NCBI GenBank assembly: GCA_020844525.1
Contig: JAJGAH010000165.1
Location: 1 to 6,152 of the forward strand
Direction of reading: 5' to 3'
Length of the DNA: 6,152 bases
Origin: Eubacterium sp.
Lineage (GTDB): Bacteria; Bacillota; Clostridia; Lachnospirales; Lachnospiraceae
Below, piece by piece: positions 1 through 5,915 of the stretch. A program made the position numbers and the translations under genes. Below the pieces are notes generated by a model that was not told the DNA's origin, did no database searches, and worked only from the letters and a program-made list of their open reading frames with translations. Position 1 is the stretch's first letter. Every line of letters begins with the position of its first letter.

Positions 1-263
1 TTGCTCCGGATCATGCGATCGCAAAGGATACGGTGAATGCCATCCGAAGCGGTATTGTATACGGGTCCGCAGGACAGATCGATGGCCTTCTGGACCGTTT
101 TACCCTGGAGCTCTCCTCAAGGGAGGCGATGGAATGCCATCCCACGATGATTGCGACCGGAGGTATGGGCCGTCTGATTGCACCCTTCTGCTGGCATAAG
201 ATTATCGTAGATGATGAACTTCTTCTGAAAGGGCTTGGTATCATCTGGAATCAGAACCGGTAA
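1..263 (+). CDS. coaX: Type III pantothenate kinase, C-terminal part (5' end outside window)
   Basis: This frame is open from the window edge (first full codon at base 3) to TAA at 261-263, giving 86 residues. Type III pantothenate kinase phosphorylates pantothenate with ATP in the first step of coenzyme A synthesis, in the cytoplasm. The visible part holds the typical end of the family: an NAIRSGIVYGSAGQIDGLL helix, the MIATGGMG strand-turn near the nucleotide site, and the closing DDELLLKGLGIIW segment. Family members are about 255-260 residues, so roughly the last third is here. The N-terminal DxGNT and GxDR motifs lie off-window and cannot be checked. A GTG at 33 is internal, because the reading frame and family homology continue upstream of it. 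The gene converges with glmS and is followed by a strong terminator at 367-411. Confidence 0.9.
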   Translation, partial: APDHAIAKDTVNAIRSGIVYGSAGQIDGLLDRFTLELSSREAMECHPTMIATGGMGRLIAPFCWHKIIVDDELLLKGLGIIWNQNR

Positions 264-344
264 GAAACAGGACAAAAAACAGGGTAATAAACGAAAGAAC
301 TGTCCTGTCAGAATCGGCCGTCCGGTCATCAGGTACAGAAATTT

Positions 345-368
345 TTTCAGAATTCGTTTCAGAATTGC
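345..368. repeat. Short 12-bp tandem repeat
   Basis: TTTCAGAATT occurs at 345-354 and again at 357-366, a 12-bp period with a two-base linker. It lies between coaX and its terminator hairpin and no function is evident. It may be a small slippage duplication. Confidence 0.5.
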
Positions 369-411
369 CCCGGGCAGATGGATCATGAGATCCATCCGCC
401 CGGGGCTTTTT
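367..411 (+). terminator. Intrinsic terminator of coaX, between convergent genes
   Basis: An 18-base left arm (367-384) pairs with 389-406 around an ATGA loop, with one A/C mismatch (376/397) in the + transcript. A run of five T follows at 407-411. This is a strong rho-independent terminator for coaX. In the - direction the mismatch becomes a G-U pair, so the stem is unbroken. It stands 25 bases past the end of glmS, but no U-run follows in that direction, so it can at most be a weaker bidirectional stop for glmS. Confidence 0.88.
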
Positions 412-430
412 GTGTTTCAATACATATTTA

Positions 431-2269
431 TTATTCCACGGTAACTGACTTTGCAAGGTTCCGGGGTTTGTCTACATCCAGTCCCTTTGCGACACTGATA
501 TAGTAGCCAAGCAGCTGCAGAGGAATCACGGCAAGACTTGCCTCAAACACAGGCTCCGTCTTTGGAATATAGACAACAAAGTTCGCGACATCCTCAATGC
601 TGTAGTTCCCATTCGTTGTAAGGCCCATCAGGTATGCGCCTCTGCTCTTGACCTCAACCATGTTGCTGCGGGTCTTCTCGTAGAGGTCCTGCTGTGTGCA
701 GACACCGACAACAAGTGTGCCGTCTTCGATCAGACTGATCGTTCCGTGCTTTAATTCGCCGGCCGCATATGCCTCTGAGTGGATGTAGCTGATCTCTTTC
801 ATCTTGAGGCTGCCTTCCATGCAGATTGCATAGTCGAGGCCGCGTCCGATGAAAAATGCATCATGGGCGTTCGCATATTTTGACGCGAACCACTGGATGC
901 GCTCCTTATCCTCCAGCTCTTTTTCGATCTGATCCGGAAGCTCCAGGAGTGCATTGATATACTCACTCTCACGCTCTTCTGAAATGATGCCGTGTGCGGT
1001 GCCGATGGCGATACCGAGGAGGTAGGAGGCAATCAGCTGGCAGCTGTAAGCCTTCGTTGTAGCTACGGCAATCTCAGGTCCGGCATAGGTGTACATGACA
1101 TGATCTGCTTCCCGTGCAATGGAGGAGCCCACAACATTCACAATGGCGAGTACGGGAATATTCCTTTCCTTTGCCAGTCTGAGTGCTGCAAGGGAATCAG
1201 CTGTCTCACCGGACTGGGAGATAATGACAACAAGAGAATTCTCTTTCTGCAGCTTTGGATTCCTGTATCGGAATTCAGAGGCAATGTCCACCTCTACACA
1301 CACGTCGGTCATTTTCTCGATGGCATATTTGGCTACCATTCCCACATGGTAGGCGGAGCCGCAGGCGACAATATAGATCCGGTTGAGATCCGCAAGCTGG
1401 TTCTCCGACAGATGAAGGGCCTCCAGATTTACCCTTCCATCTTTAAGATAAGCATTCACGGTGTCCCTTACTGCTCTTGGCTGCTCATGGATCTCCTTGA
1501 TCATGAAATGCTCATAGCCGTCCTTTTCTGCTGCGGCAGCATCCCATTCTATTGTCTTGACCTCTTTCTGGATTTCATCACCATCCAGATTATAGAAGGT
1601 GATGCCGTCTCTTGTGAGCCTTCCAACCTCCATATTGTCAATATAGTAGACGTTTTTGGTGTGGTTCAGTATTGCAGGGACATCAGAACCGAGGAAAGAA
1701 CCGTCCTTATTGGTACCCAGAACCATCGGGCTGTCCTTGCGCGTTACGTAGATTTCGCCCGGATAATCCTTAAACATGATGGCAAGGGCATAAGACCCGC
1801 GGATACGCACCTGGGCATGATTGATGGCATCGATGGGGGTGCCTTCGTATTTTTTGTAATAATAATCGATCAGCTTGATGGCAACCTCTGTGTCTGTCTC
1901 TGAGTAGAAGGTGTAATTGTGGCGAAGCAGCTTGGCCTTTAACTCCTGGAAGTTCTCAATGATGCCATTATGCACGCCGACCACATTCATATCATCACTG
2001 CAATGCGGGTGTGCATTGATCTCCGATGGCTCGCCATGGGTTGCCCATCTGGTGTGTCCGATGCCGCAGCATCCCGGCACAGCGGCTCCGTTGTCTGTTT
2101 TGTCCTTAAGCTCCGAGAGACGTCCCTTTGCCTTGACAATGATTGTCTTGTCCCCATTGCGGACAGCAATACCCGCAGAATCATATCCGCGATATTCCAG
2201 TCGTGTCAGTCCATCCAGAAGGATGGGCGCTGCCTGGTGGTCACCTGTATATCCAACTATTCCACACAT
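431..2269 (-). CDS. glmS: Glutamine--fructose-6-phosphate aminotransferase (isomerizing)
   Basis: The 612-residue product makes glucosamine-6-phosphate from fructose-6-phosphate and glutamine, the entry step to UDP-GlcNAc and peptidoglycan, in the cytoplasm. The N-terminal class II glutaminase domain (about 2-220) starts MCGIVGY with Cys2 as nucleophile and carries RWATHG (74-79), HNG (100-102) and ETDTE (124-128). Two sugar isomerase (SIS) domains follow: about 290-425 with ACGSAYHVG and SQSGETADS (351-359), and about 460-600 with the isomerase residues Lys489, Glu492 and His508. The C-terminus is the canonical LAKSVTVE with Lys607. Length matches the family (about 600-610). The ATG at 2267-2269 is fixed by Cys2 and has AGGAG at 2280-2284 about ten bases upstream. 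The gene has its own promoter after a terminator behind glmM. No residue looks damaged. Confidence 0.98.
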   Translation of the reverse strand: MCGIVGYTGDHQAAPILLDGLTRLEYRGYDSAGIAVRNGDKTIIVKAKGRLSELKDKTDNGAAVPGCCGIGHTRWATHGEPSEINAHPHCSDDMNVVGVHNGIIENFQELKAKLLRHNYTFYSETDTEVAIKLIDYYYKKYEGTPIDAINHAQVRIRGSYALAIMFKDYPGEIYVTRKDSPMVLGTNKDGSFLGSDVPAILNHTKNVYYIDNMEVGRLTRDGITFYNLDGDEIQKEVKTIEWDAAAAEKDGYEHFMIKEIHEQPRAVRDTVNAYLKDGRVNLEALHLSENQLADLNRIYIVACGSAYHVGMVAKYAIEKMTDVCVEVDIASEFRYRNPKLQKENSLVVIISQSGETADSLAALRLAKERNIPVLAIVNVVGSSIAREADHVMYTYAGPEIAVATTKAYSCQLIASYLLGIAIGTAHGIISEERESEYINALLELPDQIEKELEDKERIQWFASKYANAHDAFFIGRGLDYAICMEGSLKMKEISYIHSEAYAAGELKHGTISLIEDGTLVVGVCTQQDLYEKTRSNMVEVKSRGAYLMGLTTNGNYSIEDVANFVVYIPKTEPVFEASLAVIPLQLLGYYISVAKGLDVDKPRNLAKSVTVE

Positions 2270-2316
2270 ATTTTATACTCTCCTGTTTGGTGCAAGCTGT
2301 ATTTTTTTCTGATATT

Positions 2317-2339
2317 ACAGTAGAAACTGTTAAAAACAG
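2317..2339 (-). promoter_or_regulatory. Two mutually exclusive small hairpins in the glmS leader
   Basis: Two 5-bp hairpins share bases 2327-2330. One pairs 2317-2321 with 2326-2330 around a four-base loop; the other pairs 2327-2331 with 2335-2339 around AAA. They would sit in the glmS 5' leader, about 50-70 bases before the start codon. Both stems are short and no U-run follows, so an attenuator is not supported. This is only a possible leader structure. Confidence 0.2.
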
Positions 2340-2373
2340 CAGCCGAAAAAATTGATTCTGGTTTGTGCTATAA

Positions 2374-2422
2374 AGTATAACATACAGCTGTACAGTATAA
2401 CATACATTTGTGTTCTGGTAAA
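2374..2422 (-). promoter_or_regulatory. glmS promoter with duplicated extended -10 and operator-like dyads
   Basis: Read on the - strand, a -35 TTTACC (2417-2422) is followed by 17 bases and then an extended -10, TG-T-TATACT (hexamer at 2394-2399). A second identical TG-T-TATACT has its hexamer at 2374-2379. Both are part of an exact 13-bp direct repeat, AGTATAACATACA on the + strand, at 2374-2386 and 2394-2406. Each copy holds a GTAT-AAC-ATAC dyad, and the dyad centres are 20 bp apart, about two helical turns. The first promoter would start near 2387, giving a leader of about 118 bases, and the second copy covers the +1 region. Tandem promoters or a repressor site are both possible. Confidence 0.6.
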
Positions 2423-2457
2423 ATCGGTCAGACCCCCACTGCATCAGGCCCTGACCG
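2420..2457 (-). terminator. Terminator after glmM
   Basis: Eleven bases past the glmM stop, the - strand forms a seven-base stem (2451-2457 with 2425-2431). It is extended by a G-U pair and, after one mismatch, by two or three further pairs. ATTTT follows the stem. The U-run is short, so termination may be partial and some glmM transcript may run into glmS. The T-run overlaps the -35 of the glmS promoter. Confidence 0.55.
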
Positions 2458-2467
2458 CATAATGAGT

Positions 2468-3805
2468 TCAGATCCCGTATTTGCTGCGTATAGTCTCTGC
2501 AACCCGTCCGCAGACCTGTTCGCAGATCTGGTCCGTTTCCGCCTCAGCCATGACGCGCAGCAGAGGTTCTGTTCCGGAAGGACGCACAAGAATGCGGCCG
2601 TTCCCGTTGAGACTCTGATTGGCCTCTTCTATGGCAGCCTTCACATCTGGATCTTCCATCACGCGGTTCTTATCGCTTACCTGTACATTCACCAGAAGCT
2701 GCGGATAGATCTTCAATCCCTCACACAGCTCACGGATGGAACGGCCGGTCTCCCGCATAATCTTCAACAGCGCGAGGGCTGTGACAAGACCGTCGCCGGT
2801 AGTTTCATACTCGCTGAAGATGATATGGCCGCTCTGCTCGCCGCCCACAATATAGCCGTTCTTCAGCATGCAGTCATAGACATATTTGTCGCCCACATCG
2901 GTTTTTTCTACATGGATGCCTTCCCGTTCCATGGCCTTCCAGAAGCCCAGATTTGCCATGACCGTTGTGACAACGGTGTTCCCCTTCAGCATGCCCTTGT
3001 CCCTGTAATATTTGCCACAGATGTACAGCACAAAATCTCCGTCTACCAGAGCGCCGTCCGGTCTGACGGGGATCTGCCGGTCAGCGTCTCCGTCAAAGGT
3101 CAGACCAAGGTCATAGTCTCCCTTTTTCATGAAGGCGCAGAATGCATCCGGATGCGTGCTTCCGCAATTGTTGTTGATATTTGTTCCGTCAGGCTGGTTA
3201 TTCATGACCGTACAGCTGGCACCGAGTCTTGTGAGCACCTTTTCAGCCGTATAGGTGCTGGAGCCGTTAGCGCAGTCCATGGCAATCCGCATACCGGAGA
3301 GGTCAGTCGGGAAGGTGCGGCAGATGTAGTCAATATAGTGATCAATTCCTGCCGGATATGGTATCACGCGGCCGATCTTATCGCCGATCGCGAAGGCAAT
3401 GGTCTCCTTCCCATCAATGTAGTCCTCAATTAATGCCTCTACTTCTCCCTGAAGCTTGATTCCCTCCTTGGAAAAGACCTTGATACCATTGTCGTAATAG
3501 GGATTATGAGACGCACTGATCATTGCACCCACGGAGAAATCCTCATGGACTGTAAGGTAACAGATCATGGGTGTCGGGCAGTAGCCGGCCAGATAAGCGT
3601 CACAGCCCTCTGAAGCGATGCCTGCTGCCAGTGCGTTTTCCAGCATGTCAGAAGACAGGCGGGTATCCTTTCCGATAATGATTTTGCCTCTGCCCTGCTT
3701 ACTGTAGTAATAACCAAGATATCTTCCTACTTCAAAAGCCCGGGACGCAGTAAGACCCTCATTTGCCTTTCCTCTGATACCATCTGTTCCGAAATATCTG
3801 CCCAT
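2468..3805 (-). CDS. glmM: Phosphoglucosamine mutase
   Basis: The 445-residue product interconverts glucosamine-6-phosphate and glucosamine-1-phosphate, the second step to UDP-GlcNAc, and belongs to the alpha-D-phosphohexomutase family. It opens with MGRYFGTDGIRG, diagnostic of GlmM. The phosphoserine loop is SASHNPYYDNG with Ser99 as the expected phosphorylated residue. The metal loop is DGDADR (238-243), the sugar-binding loop GGEQSGH (321-327) and the phosphate-binding loop RPSGTEP (408-414). Length is normal for GlmM (445-450). The residues after the metal loop read QIPVRPDG, with Arg where family members usually have Asp. The ATG at 3803-3805 overlaps the upstream stop by one base (TAATG) and has GGAGG at 3816-3820 inside the end of the previous gene, so the two are translationally coupled. 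Like many GlmM proteins it probably needs activation by phosphorylation, which cannot be seen here. Confidence 0.97.
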   Translation of the reverse strand: MGRYFGTDGIRGKANEGLTASRAFEVGRYLGYYYSKQGRGKIIIGKDTRLSSDMLENALAAGIASEGCDAYLAGYCPTPMICYLTVHEDFSVGAMISASHNPYYDNGIKVFSKEGIKLQGEVEALIEDYIDGKETIAFAIGDKIGRVIPYPAGIDHYIDYICRTFPTDLSGMRIAMDCANGSSTYTAEKVLTRLGASCTVMNNQPDGTNINNNCGSTHPDAFCAFMKKGDYDLGLTFDGDADRQIPVRPDGALVDGDFVLYICGKYYRDKGMLKGNTVVTTVMANLGFWKAMEREGIHVEKTDVGDKYVYDCMLKNGYIVGGEQSGHIIFSEYETTGDGLVTALALLKIMRETGRSIRELCEGLKIYPQLLVNVQVSDKNRVMEDPDVKAAIEEANQSLNGNGRILVRPSGTEPLLRVMAEAETDQICEQVCGRVAETIRSKYGI

Positions 3806-4485
3806 TATCTGTTTTCCTCCGGGTTGTTTTTCTTTTCTATCACAGTGCCATCGTTTTTCCAGATGGAGTTCTCATGCAGAACGCCTCTGACACATGATAC
3901 AGGATAGATGTTACAGTTGCGTCCGATTACGGTACCGGGATTGAGCACGCTGTTGCAGCCCACCTCTACATGGTCGCCAAGCATGGCGCCGAACTTCTTC
4001 AGTCCTGTTTCCATGTTGTCTCCATGATCGTGCACGACCACCAGTTTTTTATCGGATTTTACATTGCTTGTGATCGATCCGGCACCCATGTGGGAAAAAT
4101 AGCCGAGAATGGAATCTCCTACATAATTATAATGCGGTGTCTGCACATGATCGAACAGGATGACGTTCTTCAGCTCGACAGAATTACCGACTACACAATC
4201 CGCGCCTACCAGAGCGCAGCCCCGGATAAAAGCGCAGTGACGAACCTCAGTGCGCGGACCGATTATACATGGTGCGCCAAGGTATGCGGAAGGAAATACA
4301 TGTGCAGTCTTATGCACCCACACATGCGTGGAAACCTCGTTATATTCTTCGGGGTCCAGGTTCTCTCCCAATGAAAGAATCAGGTCCCTGATTCCAGCCA
4401 GGGCTTCCCAGGGATAAGTAAACTGGCGGAGGTAATCTCCGGCTAATGTGTGATCGAGATCATATAAATCACGGATTGTATACAT
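3805..4485 (-). CDS. Free-standing GlmU-like left-handed beta-helix (hexapeptide-repeat) protein, possible acetyltransferase
   Basis: This 226-residue protein has a short helical N-terminus (about 1-50) and then hexapeptide repeats from about residue 53 to 205, the left-handed beta-helix fold of acyltransferases and of GlmU/nucleotidyltransferase C-termini. The segment 100-141 follows the GlmU acetyltransferase pattern: GNSVELKN, then H118..Y121.GDS, then GAGSIT.N141. His118 and Tyr121 align with the GlmU acetyl-transfer His and its Tyr partner; His132 stands where GlmU has Asn. No nucleotidyltransferase domain is present (no N-terminal GxGTRM-type loop). The gene overlaps glmM by one base, so a role in amino-sugar metabolism is likely. 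GlcN-1-P acetylation is an inference, and a sugar-nucleotide sensor or a structural relative is possible. The ATG at 4483-4485 has GAGGAG at 4497-4502. Fold is confident; reaction is not. Confidence 0.85.
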   Translation of the reverse strand: MYTIRDLYDLDHTLAGDYLRQFTYPWEALAGIRDLILSLGENLDPEEYNEVSTHVWVHKTAHVFPSAYLGAPCIIGPRTEVRHCAFIRGCALVGADCVVGNSVELKNVILFDHVQTPHYNYVGDSILGYFSHMGAGSITSNVKSDKKLVVVHDHGDNMETGLKKFGAMLGDHVEVGCNSVLNPGTVIGRNCNIYPVSCVRGVLHENSIWKNDGTVIEKKNNPEENR

Positions 4486-4533
4486 GATATCTGTTTCTCC
4501 TCAGTTCATTTATAAAAGCATAAATTAAAACAT

Positions 4534-4557
4534 AATATAGCACAATATAGCACAAAA
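4534..4557 (-). promoter_or_regulatory. Putative promoter of the beta-helix/glmM operon: 10-bp tandem repeat with two extended -10 elements
   Basis: AATATAGCAC (+ strand) is repeated head to tail at 4534-4543 and 4544-4553, followed by AAAA. On the - strand each copy reads TTGTGCTATATT, containing an extended -10, TG-C-TATATT, with hexamers at 4534-4539 and 4544-4549. No good -35 is found at 16-18 bases, as is acceptable for extended -10 promoters. Initiation near 4527 would give a leader of about 40 bases that keeps the ribosome binding site. No terminator is visible between the phosphatase gene and this site, so read-through from upstream may also contribute. Confidence 0.42.
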
Positions 4558-4647
4558 CACTCTTCTGCACTACACCGATCTCAGAACTTCTGCATTTTTG
4601 GCTGCAGCTGTGTGCGCTCAAGCCTCGTCCCTCTCTTGCTGTACAGG

Positions 4648-5253
4648 TCATTCTTTGCGGTCACAGTCTGTCAGGATGAAACGATCCCTCTCACACTGCA
4701 GTGCAAACCAGGCACAGTTTCCAACGGGATTCTGCCAGAAAGTCTTCATTGGGTCTGCATGGATGTGCACAAGCGCCGCCCGGATGGTTCCGCCGTGCGT
4801 AGATACAAGGATGCTCTCTGCCGGTCTGTTGCGCTTCAGCTCCTCCAGGAAGCTGCAGACCCGCTGCATCAGCTGCATGCTGCTCTCAAGCCCGGGTCCG
4901 GGCATATAGTTGCCAAAGTCATGCATCATGGTATCGAACTTTCTCGGGTCCATTTTCTCCCACTTCTGGCCTTCGTAGGGACCGAAATTGAGCTCCTTCA
5001 GACGATCGTCCAGTATTATCTGACCGGCTGATTTGCCGGTGGCCAGCATGGCGGTTTCTACCGCTCTCTCCTGGGGGCTAGAATACACAAGGTCAAAATG
5101 AATCCCTCTTCGCCGGAATTCTTCTCCGGCTTCTCGTGCCTGCTCTCTTCCCCTGCTGTTCAGTGCAGCCTCCTGGGTATTGATCTGTCCCTGAAAGCGG
5201 CCGCCGATGGTATTGATGGTTGTTTCACCGTGCCGAAGCAGATATATTGTCAT
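4648..5253 (-). CDS. Histidine phosphatase family protein (phosphoglycerate mutase-like)
   Basis: The 201-residue protein belongs to the histidine phosphatase superfamily, branch 1. It begins MTIYLLRHGET, with Arg7-His8-Gly9 as the phosphate-accepting motif. The second Arg63 lies in SSPQERAVETA, the proton-donor Glu87 in RLKELNFGPYEG, and the second catalytic His153 in STHGGTIRA. The full set of active-site residues argues for an active phosphatase. Length (about 200) fits small-molecule phosphatases such as alpha-ribazole phosphatase or broad-specificity sugar phosphatases rather than the glycolytic mutase (about 230-250 with inserts). The substrate cannot be told from sequence and no cobalamin genes are visible nearby. 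The ATG at 5251-5253 has GGGAGA at 5259-5264. The gene stands apart by 162 bases from the beta-helix gene and 244 bases from the ACT gene, so it is probably its own unit. Confidence 0.9.
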   Translation of the reverse strand: MTIYLLRHGETTINTIGGRFQGQINTQEAALNSRGREQAREAGEEFRRRGIHFDLVYSSPQERAVETAMLATGKSAGQIILDDRLKELNFGPYEGQKWEKMDPRKFDTMMHDFGNYMPGPGLESSMQLMQRVCSFLEELKRNRPAESILVSTHGGTIRAALVHIHADPMKTFWQNPVGNCAWFALQCERDRFILTDCDRKE

Positions 5254-5267
5254 TTGAATCTCCCATA

Positions 5268-5281
5268 GCTGCCGGGGCAGC
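5268..5281 (-). promoter_or_regulatory. Small GC-rich hairpin next to the phosphatase ribosome binding site
   Basis: GCTGCC (5268-5273) and GGCAGC (5276-5281) form a perfect inverted repeat, foldable as a 5-bp stem with a four-base loop. It lies three bases upstream of the GGGAGA site (5259-5264) in the phosphatase mRNA leader. It could influence ribosome access, but its size makes this speculative. Confidence 0.3.
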
Positions 5282-5365
5282 AGAAGCTAATACAGAAAAA
5301 GTGTCCCGCAGTTTTCTTTTACCGGCTGAATATTCTGAGGCTGAAGGGTACTGTCAGATTTGCTG

Positions 5366-5371
5366 ATTATA
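5366..5371 (-). promoter_or_regulatory. Putative -10 box for the phosphatase gene
   Basis: The - strand carries a perfect TATAAT at 5366-5371. No convincing -35 is present 16-18 bases upstream; that position falls inside the left arm of the inverted repeat at 5387-5398. A start near 5359 would give a leader of about 105 bases. Such an AT-rich hexamer can occur by chance, hence the low confidence. Confidence 0.35.
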
Positions 5372-5386
5372 CGAAATAATGAGAAA

Positions 5387-5443
5387 CTGCCACGCATGTA
5401 ATCAGGAATATAATATATTCACTGTGCAAAGCATGTGTGGCAG
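5387..5443. repeat. 12-bp inverted repeat with nested palindrome, between ACT and phosphatase genes
   Basis: CTGCCACGCATG (5387-5398) and CATGTGTGGCAG (5432-5443) are inverted copies with one mismatch (a G-U pair in + strand RNA, C/A in - strand RNA). The 33-base space between them holds a second perfect palindrome, GAATATA-A-TATATTC type, at 5406-5420. In - strand RNA the outer stem is followed by a U-rich stretch (TTTCTCATTATTT), so it might be a weak terminator for the ACT gene. It could equally be a pair of protein half-sites 45 bp apart overlapping the phosphatase -35 region. Confidence 0.5.
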
Positions 5444-5497
5444 CCTCACGGGATGCTTGAATAGTTATAAAGTATCAGAAATGCTGACAGAAAAACG

Positions 5498-5866
5498 TTA
5501 CCGGATAATGTGGTAGCCTGCCTTTTCCAGAGCTGCGCATGCGTCTTCAATCTTGTCTCTCTTCACAAGAATATAGTCCGTATTGAAGGTGGAAAGGGCA
5601 AAAATACAGATTCCGTTATCTGCAAGGATGCCGGAGATCTTCGCGAGAATGCCCACCTCCTTAAAGTCAAGCCTGCCTTCAATGCGCATCGCTTTCCAGC
5701 CGTAATCCACAGCGGTTGCATTTTCCGGAATATAACGGGTCAGGCAGACCAGAGAATTCTCCTCGTCAGTCCGTTCCATAAAGCAGAAATTTTTTTCGAG
5801 ATTCGTCTCACTGAAGTCCCTTACCTTGCAGATGGAAAACTCCTCTTCCATCACTTTTACGTCCAT
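5498..5866 (-). CDS. ACT domain-containing protein (COG3603-like)
   Basis: The 122-residue protein resembles the small two-part ACT proteins of COG3603. An N-terminal half (about 8-50) has FSICKV and NSLVCLTRYIPENA. It is followed by WKAMRIEG (57-64) and a C-terminal ACT domain with DFKEVGILAKISGILADNGI (67-86) and the signature LSTFNTDYILV (91-101). ACT domains usually bind amino acids or other small ligands and act as sensors; the ligand and partner here are unknown and no enzyme domain is attached. The start is placed at ATG 5864-5866 because GGAGG lies five bases upstream. An in-frame GTG at 5876-5878 has no ribosome binding site and would sit at the predicted transcript 5' end. The gene appears monocistronic, with its own promoter behind a strong terminator. 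No signal peptide or membrane segment is seen. Confidence 0.88.
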   Translation of the reverse strand: MDVKVMEEEFSICKVRDFSETNLEKNFCFMERTDEENSLVCLTRYIPENATAVDYGWKAMRIEGRLDFKEVGILAKISGILADNGICIFALSTFNTDYILVKRDKIEDACAALEKAGYHIIR

Positions 5867-5870
5867 ATTA

Positions 5871-5876
5871 CCCTCC
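5871..5876 (-). promoter_or_regulatory. Ribosome binding site that decides the ACT gene start
   Basis: GGAGGG on the - strand at 5871-5876 precedes ATG 5866 by four to five bases. It overlaps the in-frame GTG at 5876-5878, so that GTG cannot use it. This favours the 122-residue product over a 126-residue one. Confidence 0.75.
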
Positions 5877-5882
5877 ACTGAT

Positions 5883-5912
5883 AGTATACAGAAATAGAAA
5901 AACCTTTTTGAA
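5883..5912 (-). promoter_or_regulatory. Putative promoter of the ACT gene
   Basis: On the - strand TTCAAA (5907-5912, four of six consensus bases) is followed by 18 bases and TATACT (5883-5888). Initiation near 5879 would give a very short leader of about 13 bases that still contains the GGAGGG site. The spacer includes a small AAAAAGGTTTTT palindrome. Confidence 0.5.
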
Positions 5913-5915
5913 AAG

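Noticed and set aside
267..308. 8-bp inverted repeat (267-274 with 301-308) that might terminate glmS in the - direction
   Set aside because: The 26-base loop and weak tail (TTTCTTA) make a terminator unconvincing, and the right arm lies over 120 bases past the gene end.
742..750. GlmS reads KHGT where E. coli has KHGP next to the isomerase His508
   Set aside because: From family knowledge, KHGT is common in Gram-positive GlmS proteins, so it is not an oddity.
992..1903. Long + strand open frame of 303 codons opposite glmS
   Set aside because: It is antisense to a certain gene, lacks a good ribosome binding site and recognisable domains, and is the expected mirror of glmS codon use.
2408..3433. 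Long + strand open frame of 341 codons opposite glmM
   Set aside because: Antisense to glmM, with low-complexity His/Ala-rich content from reversed codons and no family resemblance.
4567..4576. GCACTACACC occurs here and at 5979-5988
   Set aside because: Flanks do not match, no dyad is present, and the two sites lie in different positions relative to genes, so chance is likely.
4595..4635. Possible terminator after the phosphatase gene (GGCT...AGCC stem on the - strand)
   Set aside because: The stem has two internal mismatches and is followed by A residues, not a U-run.
5867..5878. Upstream GTG start giving a 126-residue ACT protein
   Set aside because: It has no ribosome binding site and coincides with the predicted transcript start; ATG 5866 has a good site.
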